A stretch of 64,000 nt of DNA from Nocardioides marinus (GCA_019801415.1 JAHVJD010000002.1:310001-374000), one strand, 5' to 3'. Shown: positions 50,015 to 59,530, counted from the first letter of the stretch. Made by a program: numbers and translations. Notes: generated by a model not told the origin, from the sequence alone.

Positions 50015-51793
50015 TCAGAGCGGCCAGATGAAGGGGATCAGCAGCGAGGCCAGCAGGCCCACGGTGAGGTTCAGCGGGATGCCGACGCGCAGGAAGTCGG
50101 TGAACTTGTAACCACCGGGACCATAGACCAGCATGTTGGTCTGGTAGCCGATCGGCGTGGCAAAACTGGCCGAGGCCGCGACCATGACCGCCACCACCAG
50201 CGGCCGGGGATCCACCCCCATCGCCTGCGCAAGGCCGATGGCAATCGGCGTCACCACCACGGCAACGGCGTTGTTGGAAACCAGCTCGGTCAGGATCGAG
50301 GTCAGCAGGTAAACCGCCCAGACCAGCAGGAACGGCGGCAGCATCGACAAGCCGGGGGCAAGGGCGTTGACGATCAGGCTGACCGCGCCGGAGCTTTCCA
50401 GCGCCGCCCCGATGGCCAGCATCGAAAAGATCAGGGCAAGGAGCCTTCCGTCGATGAAGGAGAACGCCTCATCCGCGTCGATGCAGCGGGTGATGAAGAC
50501 CAGAGTCACGGCGAACAGCGAGAGCATCAGGATCGGCGCGACGCCGAAGGCCGCCAGGATCACGATGGACAGCAGCGCCACCATGGCAATCGGCGCATGG
50601 CTGCGGCGGTAGGCGCGCTGTGTCGGTTGCGACACATCGGCCAGATCCATGTCCGAAGCCAGCCGCTGAATGTCGGCGGGCGCGCCCTCCAGCAGCAGGG
50701 TGTCGCCGACCCGCACCACCAGGTCGTCGAGTTGCACGCCGATGTTCTGGTTACGTCGGTGCACCGCCAGCGTGTAGACACCGTAACGGCGCCGCAGGCG
50801 CATCGCACCAAGGCTGCGGCCCACCATGCGGCAGCCCGGCGTGATCAGCACCTCGACGGTCTGGGTCTCCACCGCGGACACCTGGTCGACGCGTTTGAGT
50901 TCCTTGTTGGATTGCAGGCTCAGCAATTCGGTCATCCGGGTGCGCAGCACCACCCGGTCGCCAACCTGCAACTCGACCCCTTTCAGGTTGCGGCGCAGCG
51001 ACTCGTCGCCACGGATCACGTCGATCAGCCGCACACCGGGGCGCTTGAACAGCTGCACGCCGGTCACTTCGCGGCCGATCAGGTTGCTGTCCGGCGGGAT
51101 CACCGCCTCGGTGAAGAATTTCATCTTCGACTTGTCGCTGAGCATCGCGGCCATGCTGTCGCGCTCGGGCAGCAGCCGTGGCGCGACAAACCGCAGGTAG
51201 ACCATGCCGTAGGCCACCAGGATCAACCCCAGTGGGGTCACCTCGAAGATGGTGAAGGGCGCCAGCCCCTGCGCGCGCGCCACACCATCCACCAGCAGGT
51301 TGGTGGAGGTCCCGATCAGCGTCAGCGTGCCCCCGAGGATCGCCGCGTAGCTCAGCGGAATCAGCATCTTGGAGGCAGAGACATTCAAGGTGCGGGCGAT
51401 CTGGATGAACACCGGGATCATCACCACCACCACCGGCGTGTTGGACACCACGGCCGAGGCCGCCACCACGAAAGCCATCAGCAGCGCCACCGCCAGCCGC
51501 GGGCTGACCTCGGCCTTGCGCTTGGCAATTTGCGTGAAGGCATCAAGCGCCCCGGTGCGCACCAGCGCGCCCATGATGATGAACATGGCAGCAATGGTCC
51601 AGGGCGCCGGGTTGGACAGCACCGGCAGCGCCTGGTCGTAGGGCAGCACCCCGGTTGCCAGCATCGCCGCCACACCGGTCATCGCAACCACCTCTGTCGG
51701 GTAGGTCTCACGCAGGAAGGCCAGGAACATGGCTAGGACGATCACAATCGCCACCACGGCGCTGCCGGAATCACCAGAGAGGAAAAGTTGCAT
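50015..51793 (-). CDS. SLC13-family anion permease with RCK_C (TrkA-C) domains (second copy)
   Basis: The product is 592 residues with the same layout as the gene at 47956: membrane half, two TrkA-C domains (starting near LIGREVTGVQLFKRPGVRLI and CRMVGRSLGAMRLRRRYGVY), membrane half. Motifs are IGTSTNLLVDGVARAQG in the first half and SFATPIGYQTNMLVYGPGGY in the second. The two genes differ clearly in sequence, so they are paralogues of an old duplication or separate acquisitions. The substrate is not predictable beyond an inorganic or organic anion. Confidence 0.88.
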   Translation of the reverse strand: MQLFLSGDSGSAVVAIVIVLAMFLAFLRETYPTEVVAMTGVAAMLATGVLPYDQALPVLSNPAPWTIAAMFIIMGALVRTGALDAFTQIAKRKAEVSPRLAVALLMAFVVAASAVVSNTPVVVVMIPVFIQIARTLNVSASKMLIPLSYAAILGGTLTLIGTSTNLLVDGVARAQGLAPFTIFEVTPLGLILVAYGMVYLRFVAPRLLPERDSMAAMLSDKSKMKFFTEAVIPPDSNLIGREVTGVQLFKRPGVRLIDVIRGDESLRRNLKGVELQVGDRVVLRTRMTELLSLQSNKELKRVDQVSAVETQTVEVLITPGCRMVGRSLGAMRLRRRYGVYTLAVHRRNQNIGVQLDDLVVRVGDTLLLEGAPADIQRLASDMDLADVSQPTQRAYRRSHAPIAMVALLSIVILAAFGVAPILMLSLFAVTLVFITRCIDADEAFSFIDGRLLALIFSMLAIGAALESSGAVSLIVNALAPGLSMLPPFLLVWAVYLLTSILTELVSNNAVAVVVTPIAIGLAQAMGVDPRPLVVAVMVAASASFATPIGYQTNMLVYGPGGYKFTDFLRVGIPLNLTVGLLASLLIPFIWPL

Positions 51794-52008
51794 CTACCGT
51801 GACTATGCCCATTTTGTTGTCGGCGCCCGCGCCGCGACCACGCGCACCGTTGCGCAGTTTCCCCGAAACCGGGTGGCGGAGCAAGGTCATCAGCATGCCA
51901 CGCAGCCAAGTGCTGGTATTGAGGATCTTTTTCAAGATTTCCTTACCCCTGCAGGACAGAAGCGGCGGCAGCGGCGCAAATCCGGTCCGCTGATCCGCCA
52001 GGCGGCGA

Positions 52009-52821
52009 TCAGGGGATCGCCTCCTGCAGCAGCCCACCGTTGCGCACCATGCGAATCTGCTTGGCCGCGCCGGTGCGGTCATCGGTCTCGACAAACACGC
52101 CGGACAGGGTCGCCTCGCCATTGGCCGGGGTGAAGCGCGCCTTCGGCATGCCGGTCAGGAAGCGGCGCATCGGCTCGGCCTTGTCCATGCCGATGACCGA
52201 ATTGTAGTCGCCGCACATGCCCGCATCCGTCAGGTAGCCCGTCCCTTCGGAAAGGATCTGCGCATCCGCCGTCGGCACATGCGTATGGGTGCCCACCACC
52301 AGCGACGCACGACCATTGCAGAAGTGGCCCATGGCCATCTTCTCCGAAGTCGCTTCGCAATGCACATCAACGATGATCGCCTGCGCCAACCCGCCGCGGG
52401 GGTGTGATTTCAGCACCGCCTCGACCGCCCCGAACGGGTCGTCAAAGGCCCGCTTCATGAACACCTGCCCGAGCACCTGCAGCACCAGCACCTTGCGCCC
52501 TCCGGGGGCGTCAAACAGCCGATAGCCACGCCCCGGCGCACCCTTGGCAAAGTTCAGAGGCCGGATGAGGCGCGGCTCCTTCTCGATGAACTGCAGCATG
52601 TCCTTCTGGTCGAAGGCATGATCGCCGAGGGTCAGGCAGTCGACGCCCGCATCCAGCAGCAGCTTTGCGTGTTCACCGCTCAGCCCCATGCCATTGGAGG
52701 CGTTTTCGCCGTTCACCACTACAAAATCGAGCCGCCATTCCTCACGGAGGCGCGGCAGGGTTTCGGTGATGGCGCGGCGCCCGGCGCGGCCCATCACATC
52801 GCCAAGAAACAGAATTCGCAT
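52009..52821 (-). CDS. ymdB: YmdB-family metallophosphoesterase
   Basis: The product is 270 residues of the TIGR00282 type. Metal and catalytic motifs are RILFLGDVMGRAGRRA, VVNGENASNGMGL, LGDHAFD, IVDVHCEATSEKMAM and VVGTHTHVPTAD. Bacillus YmdB hydrolyses cyclic AMP and affects sporulation and biofilms; the cellular role in alphaproteobacteria is less clear. It is downstream of the 5-FCL gene on the same strand, with a 128-base gap that carries a plus-strand terminator-like hairpin. Confidence 0.92.
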   Translation of the reverse strand: MRILFLGDVMGRAGRRAITETLPRLREEWRLDFVVVNGENASNGMGLSGEHAKLLLDAGVDCLTLGDHAFDQKDMLQFIEKEPRLIRPLNFAKGAPGRGYRLFDAPGGRKVLVLQVLGQVFMKRAFDDPFGAVEAVLKSHPRGGLAQAIIVDVHCEATSEKMAMGHFCNGRASLVVGTHTHVPTADAQILSEGTGYLTDAGMCGDYNSVIGMDKAEPMRRFLTGMPKARFTPANGEATLSGVFVETDDRTGAAKQIRMVRNGGLLQEAIP

Positions 52822-52872
52822 GTGCGGTTGGTACGCTGAAGCCGACCGCGGAACAAGGGCCGCAACGGCCGA

Positions 52873-52910
52873 GCAAAACCATTCAGGATGGTTTTGCCAC
52901 AGTTTTTTTT
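52873..52910 (+). terminator. Intrinsic terminator-like hairpin on the plus strand without an annotated gene
   Basis: GCAAAACCAT (52873-52882) pairs perfectly with ATGGTTTTGC (52888-52897) around TCAGG. CACAG and then eight T (52903-52910) follow on the plus strand. Both flanking genes run on the minus strand, so it would end an antisense or small RNA, or act in reverse as a hairpin only. Confidence 0.6.
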
Positions 52911-52949
52911 ACCGTGAACCGGACCGGCGCAGGCAGCCCGGTGGGGAGA

Positions 52950-53522
52950 TCAGCGGTCAAACTGCAGGACGCGGCTTTCGGTGACCACCATGTCAAGCGG
53001 CTGGTCGGTCGGCTCCAGCGGCAGGTCTTCGGCCTCCTGCGCGTCGAAGGCAAAGCCGATCGCGAGGGTCGCACGCTTGCTGCGCAACAGCTCCAGCGTG
53101 CGGTCATAGAAACCGCCGCCATAACCCAGTCGCCCGCCATTGGCATCAAAGGCGACCAGCGGCACCACCAGGATCTCCGGCTCGAAGAAGTCATCGACCT
53201 CGGGCACCATCGCGCCGAAGGGGCCATCGCGCAGCAGTCCGTCCGGTTGCCAGCGGCTGAACTTCAGCGGCTGCCCTGCCCCCAGGATAACCGGCACTCC
53301 GACCGGTCCATGCGCTGCGGCTTCGGCCATGGCGGGGCGCGGGTCGATCTCGGTGCGGATCGGCAGGAAGCCCGACAAGGGCACGCCCCGATATCCCGCC
53401 AGAACCTCTGACAGGCGTCCCGCCGCGCCGGGGATGTTGCGCTCGAACGCGGCCTTGCGGCGGGCAAAGGCCGCCTTGCGGGCGGCGGCCTTGATTTCAG
53501 TCAGATCAGCGGGGGTGGTCAT
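52950..53522 (-). CDS. 5-formyltetrahydrofolate cyclo-ligase
   Basis: The product is 190 residues. It converts 5-formyl-THF to 5,10-methenyl-THF with ATP. The N-terminus has a Lys/Arg-rich helix (KAAARKAAFARRKAAF), the middle the ATP/phosphate region, and the C-terminal part the signature GGRLGYGGGFYDRTLE. In many proteobacteria this gene neighbours 6S RNA (ssrS), but I see no 6S-like sequence here. It begins 9 bases after mgtE on the same strand. Confidence 0.9.
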   Translation of the reverse strand: MTTPADLTEIKAAARKAAFARRKAAFERNIPGAAGRLSEVLAGYRGVPLSGFLPIRTEIDPRPAMAEAAAHGPVGVPVILGAGQPLKFSRWQPDGLLRDGPFGAMVPEVDDFFEPEILVVPLVAFDANGGRLGYGGGFYDRTLELLRSKRATLAIGFAFDAQEAEDLPLEPTDQPLDMVVTESRVLQFDR

Positions 53523-53531
53523 TGCGCGCTC

Positions 53532-54920
53532 CTACAGCAAGACGGCGGCGGCCAGGCCGAGGAAGGCAAAGAAGCCCACCACATCGGTCACCGTGGTGAC
53601 GAAGGCGCCCGAGGCCAGGGCCGGGTCAATTCCGATCTTCTCCAGTAGAACCGGGATCACCGTGCCCGCCAGCCCCGCGACGACCATATTGACCACCATC
53701 GCGACGGCGATCACGCCGCCCAGCGCGGGCGAGCCGAACCAGACCAGCCCGACCACCCCCATCACCAGCGCAAAGATCAGCCCGTTGACCAGGCCCACCA
53801 GCACCTCACGCCGGATCACCCGCCAGACGTTCGATCCGGTAAGGTCGCGGGTGGCCATGGCGCGCACCGCCACGGTCAGCGACTGGGTGCCGGCATTGCC
53901 GCCCATCGAGGCGACGATCGGCATCAGGACCGCCAGCGCCACCACCTGGGCAATCGCCGCCTCGAACTGGGCGATCACCAGCGAGGCCAGCACCGCGGTG
54001 ACCAGGTTCACCGCCAGCCAGGGGAAACGACGCTTGGTGGTCTCCACCACCTTGTCGGCCAGCGAGCTTTCCTCGCCCACGCCGGCAAGGCGCAGGATGT
54101 CTTCCTCGTGTTCCTCGTCCAGCACCGCCATGGCGTCATCAATGGTGATGACCCCGACCAGCCGCCCCTCGCCATCGACCACCGGGGCCGAGATCAGGTG
54201 GTACTGGTTGAAGGCATAGGCGACGTCTTCCTCGTCCTGATCCGCCGGGATGACCTGGAAGGTGTCCTCCAGAAGATCGGCGAGCGGCACGTCCCGCTTG
54301 GAGCCCATGATCCGGCCCAGGGTGACATTGCCCACCGGGTGGGTGCGCGGATCGACCAGCACCACATGGTAGAACTGCTCCGGCAGGTCGTCGGATTCGC
54401 GCATGAAATCAATCGCCTGCCCGACGTTCCAATGCTCCGGCGCCATTACCACCGCGCGCTGCATCAGGCGGCCCGCGGAGTTCTCCGGGAAGCTCAGCGA
54501 CTGTTCAACGGCAACCCGGTCGGCAACCTCCAGCACCTCGAGGATGGCCTCCTGCTGGGGTTCCTCGAGATCTTCGAGCAGGTCGACCACATCGTCGCTT
54601 TCCAGCTCGCGCACCGCCTCTGCCAGCACGGCAGGGGCGAGCATGCCGATCACCTCTTCGCGGATGCTTTCATCCAGTTCCGACAGGATCTCGCCGTCAA
54701 ACTCGCGGTCATAGAGACGGATCAACCGGGCCCGCTCGGCTGAGTCGACCTGTTCCAGAAGGTCGGCGATATCGGCCGCATGCAGGTGCTCCAGCAGCTC
54801 CGTCAACTGCTGTTGATCGCCCTGCTCCACCGCCGCCAGGACCTGGGAAACCAGCTGGCGGTCCAGCTCATAGGCGTCCTCGGCGGGCGTTTCGCCGGTG
54901 ATGTTGTCGCCGCTGCTCAT
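53532..54920 (-). CDS. mgtE: Magnesium transporter MgtE
   Basis: The product is 462 residues with the standard order: N-terminal superhelical domain (EQGDQQQLTELLEHLHAADI), two CBS domains (about 140-265), a connecting helix and five transmembrane helices. The pore loop region contains PIVASMGGNAGTQSLTVAVR, with NAGTQ as the conserved ion-path motif. It is a Mg-gated channel in the inner membrane. It leads the run mgtE, 5-FCL, ymdB. No M-box (ykoK) leader was recognised in the 139 bases upstream. Confidence 0.95.
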   Translation of the reverse strand: MSSGDNITGETPAEDAYELDRQLVSQVLAAVEQGDQQQLTELLEHLHAADIADLLEQVDSAERARLIRLYDREFDGEILSELDESIREEVIGMLAPAVLAEAVRELESDDVVDLLEDLEEPQQEAILEVLEVADRVAVEQSLSFPENSAGRLMQRAVVMAPEHWNVGQAIDFMRESDDLPEQFYHVVLVDPRTHPVGNVTLGRIMGSKRDVPLADLLEDTFQVIPADQDEEDVAYAFNQYHLISAPVVDGEGRLVGVITIDDAMAVLDEEHEEDILRLAGVGEESSLADKVVETTKRRFPWLAVNLVTAVLASLVIAQFEAAIAQVVALAVLMPIVASMGGNAGTQSLTVAVRAMATRDLTGSNVWRVIRREVLVGLVNGLIFALVMGVVGLVWFGSPALGGVIAVAMVVNMVVAGLAGTVIPVLLEKIGIDPALASGAFVTTVTDVVGFFAFLGLAAAVLL

Positions 54921-55059
54921 CTGGCACCCCCAGAACTCTTGTGAATATCTGCAAAATAGAAGAAGCGGTTACCGGAAAACAATGTCCGTGGCATAATTTA
55001 CCGGGGCTTATGTGCCGGGTAACCTGCCATGGGCAATTTGGCAAGAAAGGGCTGAACAG

Positions 55060-56358
55060 ATGGGCGCGGAAATGATCCTGAAAGGACAGGTTTTGAGCTT
55101 TGAGCGCTCGCCATTCGACGCGGGTCGGCCCGAGGATGCCTGCCGGATTGCAGAGGCGGTGGCGTTGCGCGACGGCCAGGTGGCCGCGGTTGGCCCGCTG
55201 GCAGAGCTGCGTGCCCAGATGCCGCAGGCAGAGGTCGCCGACCATGGCGCGCGGCTGATCCTGGCCGGCTTTGTCGATGCCCATGTGCATTACCCGCAGA
55301 CGGCGATCATCGCCAGCTGGGGCAAGCGGCTGATCGACTGGCTGAACAGCTACACCTTCCCCGAGGAGGAGCGCTTTGGCGACCGCGCCTATGCGGATGA
55401 GATCGCCGCCCGTTACCTGGATCTGACCACCGCCCATGGTACCACCACCGTGTGCAGCTACTGCACCATTCACCCCGAAAGCGTCGATGCGTTTTTCTCC
55501 GCCGCGCAGGCCCGCGGCCAGCGGGTGGTTGCGGGCAAGACCTGCATGGACCGCAATGCGCCATCCGGCCTGCGCGACACCGCGCAATCCGCCCATGACG
55601 ACTCGGCGGCGCTGATTGCCCGCTGGCACCGGGTCGACCGGTTGGAATACGCCATCACACCGCGGTTTTCGCCCACCTCGACGCCAGAGCAGCTGGAGGC
55701 CCTGGGCGCGCTGTGGGCCGAGCACCCCAGCTGCCTGATGCAGACCCATCTGAGCGAGCAGACCGATGAGATCGAATGGGTGCAGGAGCTGTTTCCGCAG
55801 GCGCGCGACTATCTGGACACCTACGAGGAGTTCGGCCTGTTGGGCGCGCGCGGGCTCTATGGCCACGCCATCCATCTGACCGAGCGCGAACGCCACCGCT
55901 TGCGCGAATATGGTGCGGCGCTGGTGCATTGCCCGACCTCCAACACCTTCATCGGCTCCGGCCTGTTCGACATGGCCGGGCTGATGGCCGAGGGGCAGCG
56001 GATCGGGCTGGCCACCGACACCGGTGGCGGCTCCAGCTTTTCGATGCTGCGCACCATGGCCGCGGCCTATGAGGTCGGCCAGCTGCGCGGCACGCCGCTG
56101 CACGCGGCGCAGCTTTTGTGGCTGGCGACCCAGGGCTCGGCCACGGCGCTGCGGATGCAGGACAAGATCGGCAACATCGCCCCCGGCATGGAGGCGGATC
56201 TGGTGGTGCTGGACCTGGCATCCACCCCGGCGATCGCACAGCGCAGCGCGCGCGCCGAAGACCTGTGGGAGGCTGTGTTCCCGACCATCATGATGGGTGA
56301 TGACCGTGCCATTGCCGAGGTCTGGATCGGCGGCAGGCGGGTGCAGGAGAGGCGCTGA
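55060..56358 (+). CDS. guaD: Guanine deaminase
   Basis: The product is 432 residues from the ATG at 55060, preceded by AAAGGG; a start at 55012 would add residues of no similarity. It converts guanine to xanthine. The amidohydrolase zinc motif is GFVDAHVHYPQTAII; further blocks are CMDRNAPSGLRDTA, MQTHLSEQTDEIEW, GHAIHLTERE, HCPTSNTFIGSGLF and the metal-binding Asp in LATDTGGGSSFSML, all matching GuaD. It is divergent from mgtE and convergent, after about 30 bases, with the 8-oxoguanine deaminase-like gene. Confidence 0.93.
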   Translation: MGAEMILKGQVLSFERSPFDAGRPEDACRIAEAVALRDGQVAAVGPLAELRAQMPQAEVADHGARLILAGFVDAHVHYPQTAIIASWGKRLIDWLNSYTFPEEERFGDRAYADEIAARYLDLTTAHGTTTVCSYCTIHPESVDAFFSAAQARGQRVVAGKTCMDRNAPSGLRDTAQSAHDDSAALIARWHRVDRLEYAITPRFSPTSTPEQLEALGALWAEHPSCLMQTHLSEQTDEIEWVQELFPQARDYLDTYEEFGLLGARGLYGHAIHLTERERHRLREYGAALVHCPTSNTFIGSGLFDMAGLMAEGQRIGLATDTGGGSSFSMLRTMAAAYEVGQLRGTPLHAAQLLWLATQGSATALRMQDKIGNIAPGMEADLVVLDLASTPAIAQRSARAEDLWEAVFPTIMMGDDRAIAEVWIGGRRVQERR

Positions 56359-56389
56359 CGCGCCTCCGCCTGCGGCGGTTTGAGTATTT

Positions 56390-57733
56390 TCAGAAAGATG
56401 AAGCCAGGGCGCGCGCCATCTTGCCGTGGCGTTCGATCAGGCGCGGCAGGTCGAGCGTGGTGATCTCGCCGCTGCGGATGATCTGCTTTCCTTCGACGAA
56501 CAGGTGTTTCACCTGCGTCGGCCCCGCCAACAGCATCGCCGCCGGATCCCAGCTGCCGCTGGAGGCGATGCCAGTGGTGTCCCAGATCGCGATGTCAGCA
56601 CGCTTGCCCGGCTCCAGTCGGCCACAATCCGGTCGGCCCAGCACATCGGCGCCGCCACGGGTGGCGATCTCCAGCGCCTCGTAGGCGCTCATCGCGTCGG
56701 CACCGTTCGCAACCCGCTGCAAGAGCATCGCCTGGCGTGCCTCGGCGCTGAGGCTGGCCATGTCGTTGCTGGCGGAGCCATCGACGCCCAGGCCCACCGG
56801 TACGCCCGCATCGCGCATCGCGCGCACAGGTGCGATGCCGCTGCCCAGACGACAGTTGGAACAGGGGCAATGGGCAATCCCGGTGCGGGTTCTGGCAAAG
56901 AGATCAATCTCTTGCGCGTCGAGCTTCACGCAGTGGGCGTGCCAGACATCGTCGCCGGTCCAGCCCAGCTCCTCGGCATATTGACCGGGCCGACAGCCGA
57001 ATTTCGCTTCGGAATAGGCGATGTCCTCGTCGTTCTCGGCCAAGTGGGTATGCAGCATCACCCCCTTGTCGCGCGCCAGCAGCGCTGCATCGCGCATCAG
57101 TTCCCGGCTAACCGAAAAAGGCGAACAGGGGGCAAGGCCGACCCGGCACATCGAGCCCTCGGACGGATCGTGGAAGCCGTCCACCACCCGGATCATGTCG
57201 TCGAGGATGGCGCGCTCATCCTCGACCAGGCTGTCGGGCGGCAGGCCGCCGTCGCTTTCGCCGATGCTCATCGCGCCGCGGGTCGGGTGGAAGCGCAGGC
57301 CAATGTCGCGGGCGGCGTGGATGGTGTCCTCCAGCCGGGAGCCGTTGGGATAGAGATAGAGATGGTCAGAGCTGAGCGTGCAACCCGACAGCGCCAGTTC
57401 CGCCAGCCCGAGCTGAGCGGAGACGAACATCTCGTCCGGGGTGAAGCGCGCCCAGATCGGATAGAGCCGCTGCAGCCAGCCGAACAGCAGCGCATCCTGC
57501 GCTCCCGGCACCGCCCGGGTCAGGTTCTGGTAGAGATGGTGGTGGGTGTTCACCAAGCCCGGCGTCACCACGCAGCCGCGGCCCGACACGGTCTCCCCCG
57601 CGGTTTGCAGCCCCTGCCCGACGGCGGCGATCTGGCCGCCGCGGATCAGCACATCGGCGCCATGCAGCACGCGGCGGGCGTCGTCCATGGTCAGGACGGT
57701 ATCGGCGTTTTGAATCAGGAATTCTGTCGTCAT
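56390..57733 (-). CDS. Amidohydrolase, 8-oxoguanine deaminase-like
   Basis: The product is 447 residues from the ATG at 57733, with GGAG just before it; the ATG at 57745 is possible. Amidohydrolase motifs are TPGLVNTHHHLYQNLTRAVP (zinc HxH), LHTHLAENDEDIAY, HAHCVKLDAQE and GLGVDGSASNDM. NTHHHLYQNLTR and the LYPIWARF segment fit the 8-oxoguanine/hydroxyatrazine branch (COG0402). The likely reaction is deamination of an oxidised purine, such as 8-oxoguanine to urate. It is convergent with guaD, forming a purine-deamination pair. Confidence 0.85.
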   Translation of the reverse strand: MTTEFLIQNADTVLTMDDARRVLHGADVLIRGGQIAAVGQGLQTAGETVSGRGCVVTPGLVNTHHHLYQNLTRAVPGAQDALLFGWLQRLYPIWARFTPDEMFVSAQLGLAELALSGCTLSSDHLYLYPNGSRLEDTIHAARDIGLRFHPTRGAMSIGESDGGLPPDSLVEDERAILDDMIRVVDGFHDPSEGSMCRVGLAPCSPFSVSRELMRDAALLARDKGVMLHTHLAENDEDIAYSEAKFGCRPGQYAEELGWTGDDVWHAHCVKLDAQEIDLFARTRTGIAHCPCSNCRLGSGIAPVRAMRDAGVPVGLGVDGSASNDMASLSAEARQAMLLQRVANGADAMSAYEALEIATRGGADVLGRPDCGRLEPGKRADIAIWDTTGIASSGSWDPAAMLLAGPTQVKHLFVEGKQIIRSGEITTLDLPRLIERHGKMARALASSF

Positions 57734-57846
57734 CACACACTCCATTTGACAGCCCGCTTCATAGGAATGTGTGGGGCGCGATGGAAAACGGGAAAGAACC
57801 GCGCCGGTGCCGAATGTAAGGCGCTGGCGCGGGCTTTACAACCCGG

Positions 57847-58638
57847 TCAACCGGCGTTGAGACGCTCCAGAGCTGCGCGGTGCAGGTCCGGGTTTGCTGC
57901 TGCAATCACCTGGCCGCCTTGGTGCACCGGATCGCCCTGCCAATTTGTGACGACACCGCCGGCCGCCTCGATCACCGCGATGGGGGCCTGGATGTCGTAG
58001 GCGTTGAGGCCCGCTTCGATCACCAGATCCACCTGGCCCGCCGCCAGCAGGGCATAGGCATAGCAATCCATGCCGTAGCGGGTCAGTCGGACGCGGGCTG
58101 CGACGCGTTCAAAACCGGCCCGCTCCTCCGGGGTGCCGACCTCGGGGAAGGTGGTGAAGAGGATGGCCTCCTCCAGCCCGGCCGTTGCGCGGGTCTGCAG
58201 GGGCTGCTCGCCCAACGGGCCGGTCATCACGGCCGTCCCTAGCCCGCCACAGAAGCGTTCGCCGGTATAGGGCTGGTCGATGACCCCCAGAAACGGGCCG
58301 TTGGCGTCGCCAAGCGCGATCAACACGCCCCATGTGGGCGTTCCGCTGATAAATCCACGGGTGCCGTCGATCGGATCCAGCACCCAGGTGCGGCCCGACG
58401 TCCCTGCCCTCGTGCCGAATTCCTCGCCCAGGATCGCATCCTCCGGGCGCAGCTCCGACAGAACCGCACGCATGGCTTCTTCCGCCGCGCGGTCGGCGAC
58501 GGTGACAGGGTCAAACCCCTCTGCCAACTTGTTTTCTGCGTTGAGACCGCGGCTGCGGAAATGCGGCAGGATGGCGGTGCGCGCAGCATCTGCCATCCGG
58601 TGAGCAACGTCGAGATCGGAAATATCGGGCTGTGTCAT
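57847..58638 (-). CDS. hisN: Inositol-monophosphatase-family protein, histidinol-phosphatase (HisN)-like
   Basis: The product is 263 residues from the ATG at 58638; upstream extension of the frame is not credible. The fold's metal motifs are ILGEEFG, WVLDPIDGTRGFISG and NAYDIQAPIAVIEAAGG. IDGTRGFISGTPTWGVLIAL fits the HisN-type phosphatases that perform the penultimate step of histidine synthesis in actinobacteria and many alphaproteobacteria. A general inositol/sugar phosphatase cannot be excluded. It lies 113 bases upstream of the amidohydrolase gene. Confidence 0.83.
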   Translation of the reverse strand: MTQPDISDLDVAHRMADAARTAILPHFRSRGLNAENKLAEGFDPVTVADRAAEEAMRAVLSELRPEDAILGEEFGTRAGTSGRTWVLDPIDGTRGFISGTPTWGVLIALGDANGPFLGVIDQPYTGERFCGGLGTAVMTGPLGEQPLQTRATAGLEEAILFTTFPEVGTPEERAGFERVAARVRLTRYGMDCYAYALLAAGQVDLVIEAGLNAYDIQAPIAVIEAAGGVVTNWQGDPVHQGGQVIAAANPDLHRAALERLNAG

Positions 58639-58808
58639 GCCCAAACGGGTGCCACCGGGCGGCCGTTTTTGCAAGGGAAAAGACCGGCTCGCGTCGGCGC
58701 TCCGCTCCTTGCTTATGCCGCTGCCGTGACCGTTTGCGGCCAAACGGCATGCTCAGGACGGGACGACACCCAAGGGTGCGATCCCGTCACTGGTCATCAA
58801 CTGGGTGA

Positions 58809-59180
58809 TCAGGCTGCGTCGCTCAGCACGCGGGCCAGTTCGAACAGGCGCCGACGCTGATTTTCAGGGATGGCATAGTAGGACCGCACCAGATCCAGTG
58901 CTTCCTTGTCTCCCATCAGATCTTCCGGGACGGCGACCTTGTCGGACGCGGCCTTGTCCTCTTCCTGCAAACCCTCGAAGAAGAAGCTGACGGAAACGTC
59001 CAGCGTATCTGCGATGTCCCACAGGCGGGACGCGCTGACCCGGTTTGCACCGGTTTCATACTTCTGAATTTGTTGAAACTTGATACCGACCTGTTCGGCA
59101 AGCTGCTGCTGTGTCATGCCAATGAGCCACCGACGGTGGCGAATGCGCTTTCCCACATGCACGTCTACGGGATGAGCCAT
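58809..59180 (-). CDS. XRE-family regulator, PraR-like
   Basis: The product is 123 residues. The N-terminal helix-turn-helix (VDVHVGKRIRHRRWLIGMTQ, QQLAEQVGIKFQQIQKYETG, NRVSASRLWDIADTLDVSV) is the pattern of a widespread alphaproteobacterial repressor group that includes PraR of Rhizobium and Azorhizobium, linked to biofilm and quorum sensing. The acidic middle (EGLQEEDKAASDK) and the helical C-terminal tail NQRRRLFELARVL complete it. Targets here are unknown. It is divergent from the quinone oxidoreductase gene. Confidence 0.83.
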   Translation of the reverse strand: MAHPVDVHVGKRIRHRRWLIGMTQQQLAEQVGIKFQQIQKYETGANRVSASRLWDIADTLDVSVSFFFEGLQEEDKAASDKVAVPEDLMGDKEALDLVRSYYAIPENQRRRLFELARVLSDAA

Positions 59181-59530
59181 GCGTCTCTCCTAAAACTGTA
59201 AATCCGGTCACCCCCGGATCGCCGCTTCCATCAAACCTGACCGTCCAGCGTCCTAATGCCGCCGGAACAAGGTTCCCCATCAGGGCGATCCAAGCTCAAC
59301 CTCCAAGAAAAAGTCTACAACCATTGCGATTGAATGCAAGGCCGTAAACGCCCCGTGCGCAACGCGCACATTCAAATAGTTGATTTCCCATACCATTTTT
59401 CAAACGTTTTATTGACAAGTAACTGTAGAAGCCGCGCCTCCCCAAAAATAGCGAGGTGCAGCCCCCTGTGATACCTACCCAGTGTAGCCCGGCGAATCGC
59501 TTCGATTCCCGCACAAGCTGAGGAGACGAC
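59181..59530. other. Divergent promoter region between the XRE regulator and the quinone oxidoreductase
   Basis: This 350-base stretch is relatively AT-rich in 59290-59450 and must hold promoters for both genes. A consensus-like TTGACA occurs at 59412-59417 on the plus strand, without a clear -10 at normal spacing. No open frame with a ribosome site, no repeat and no terminator were seen. Confidence 0.5.
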
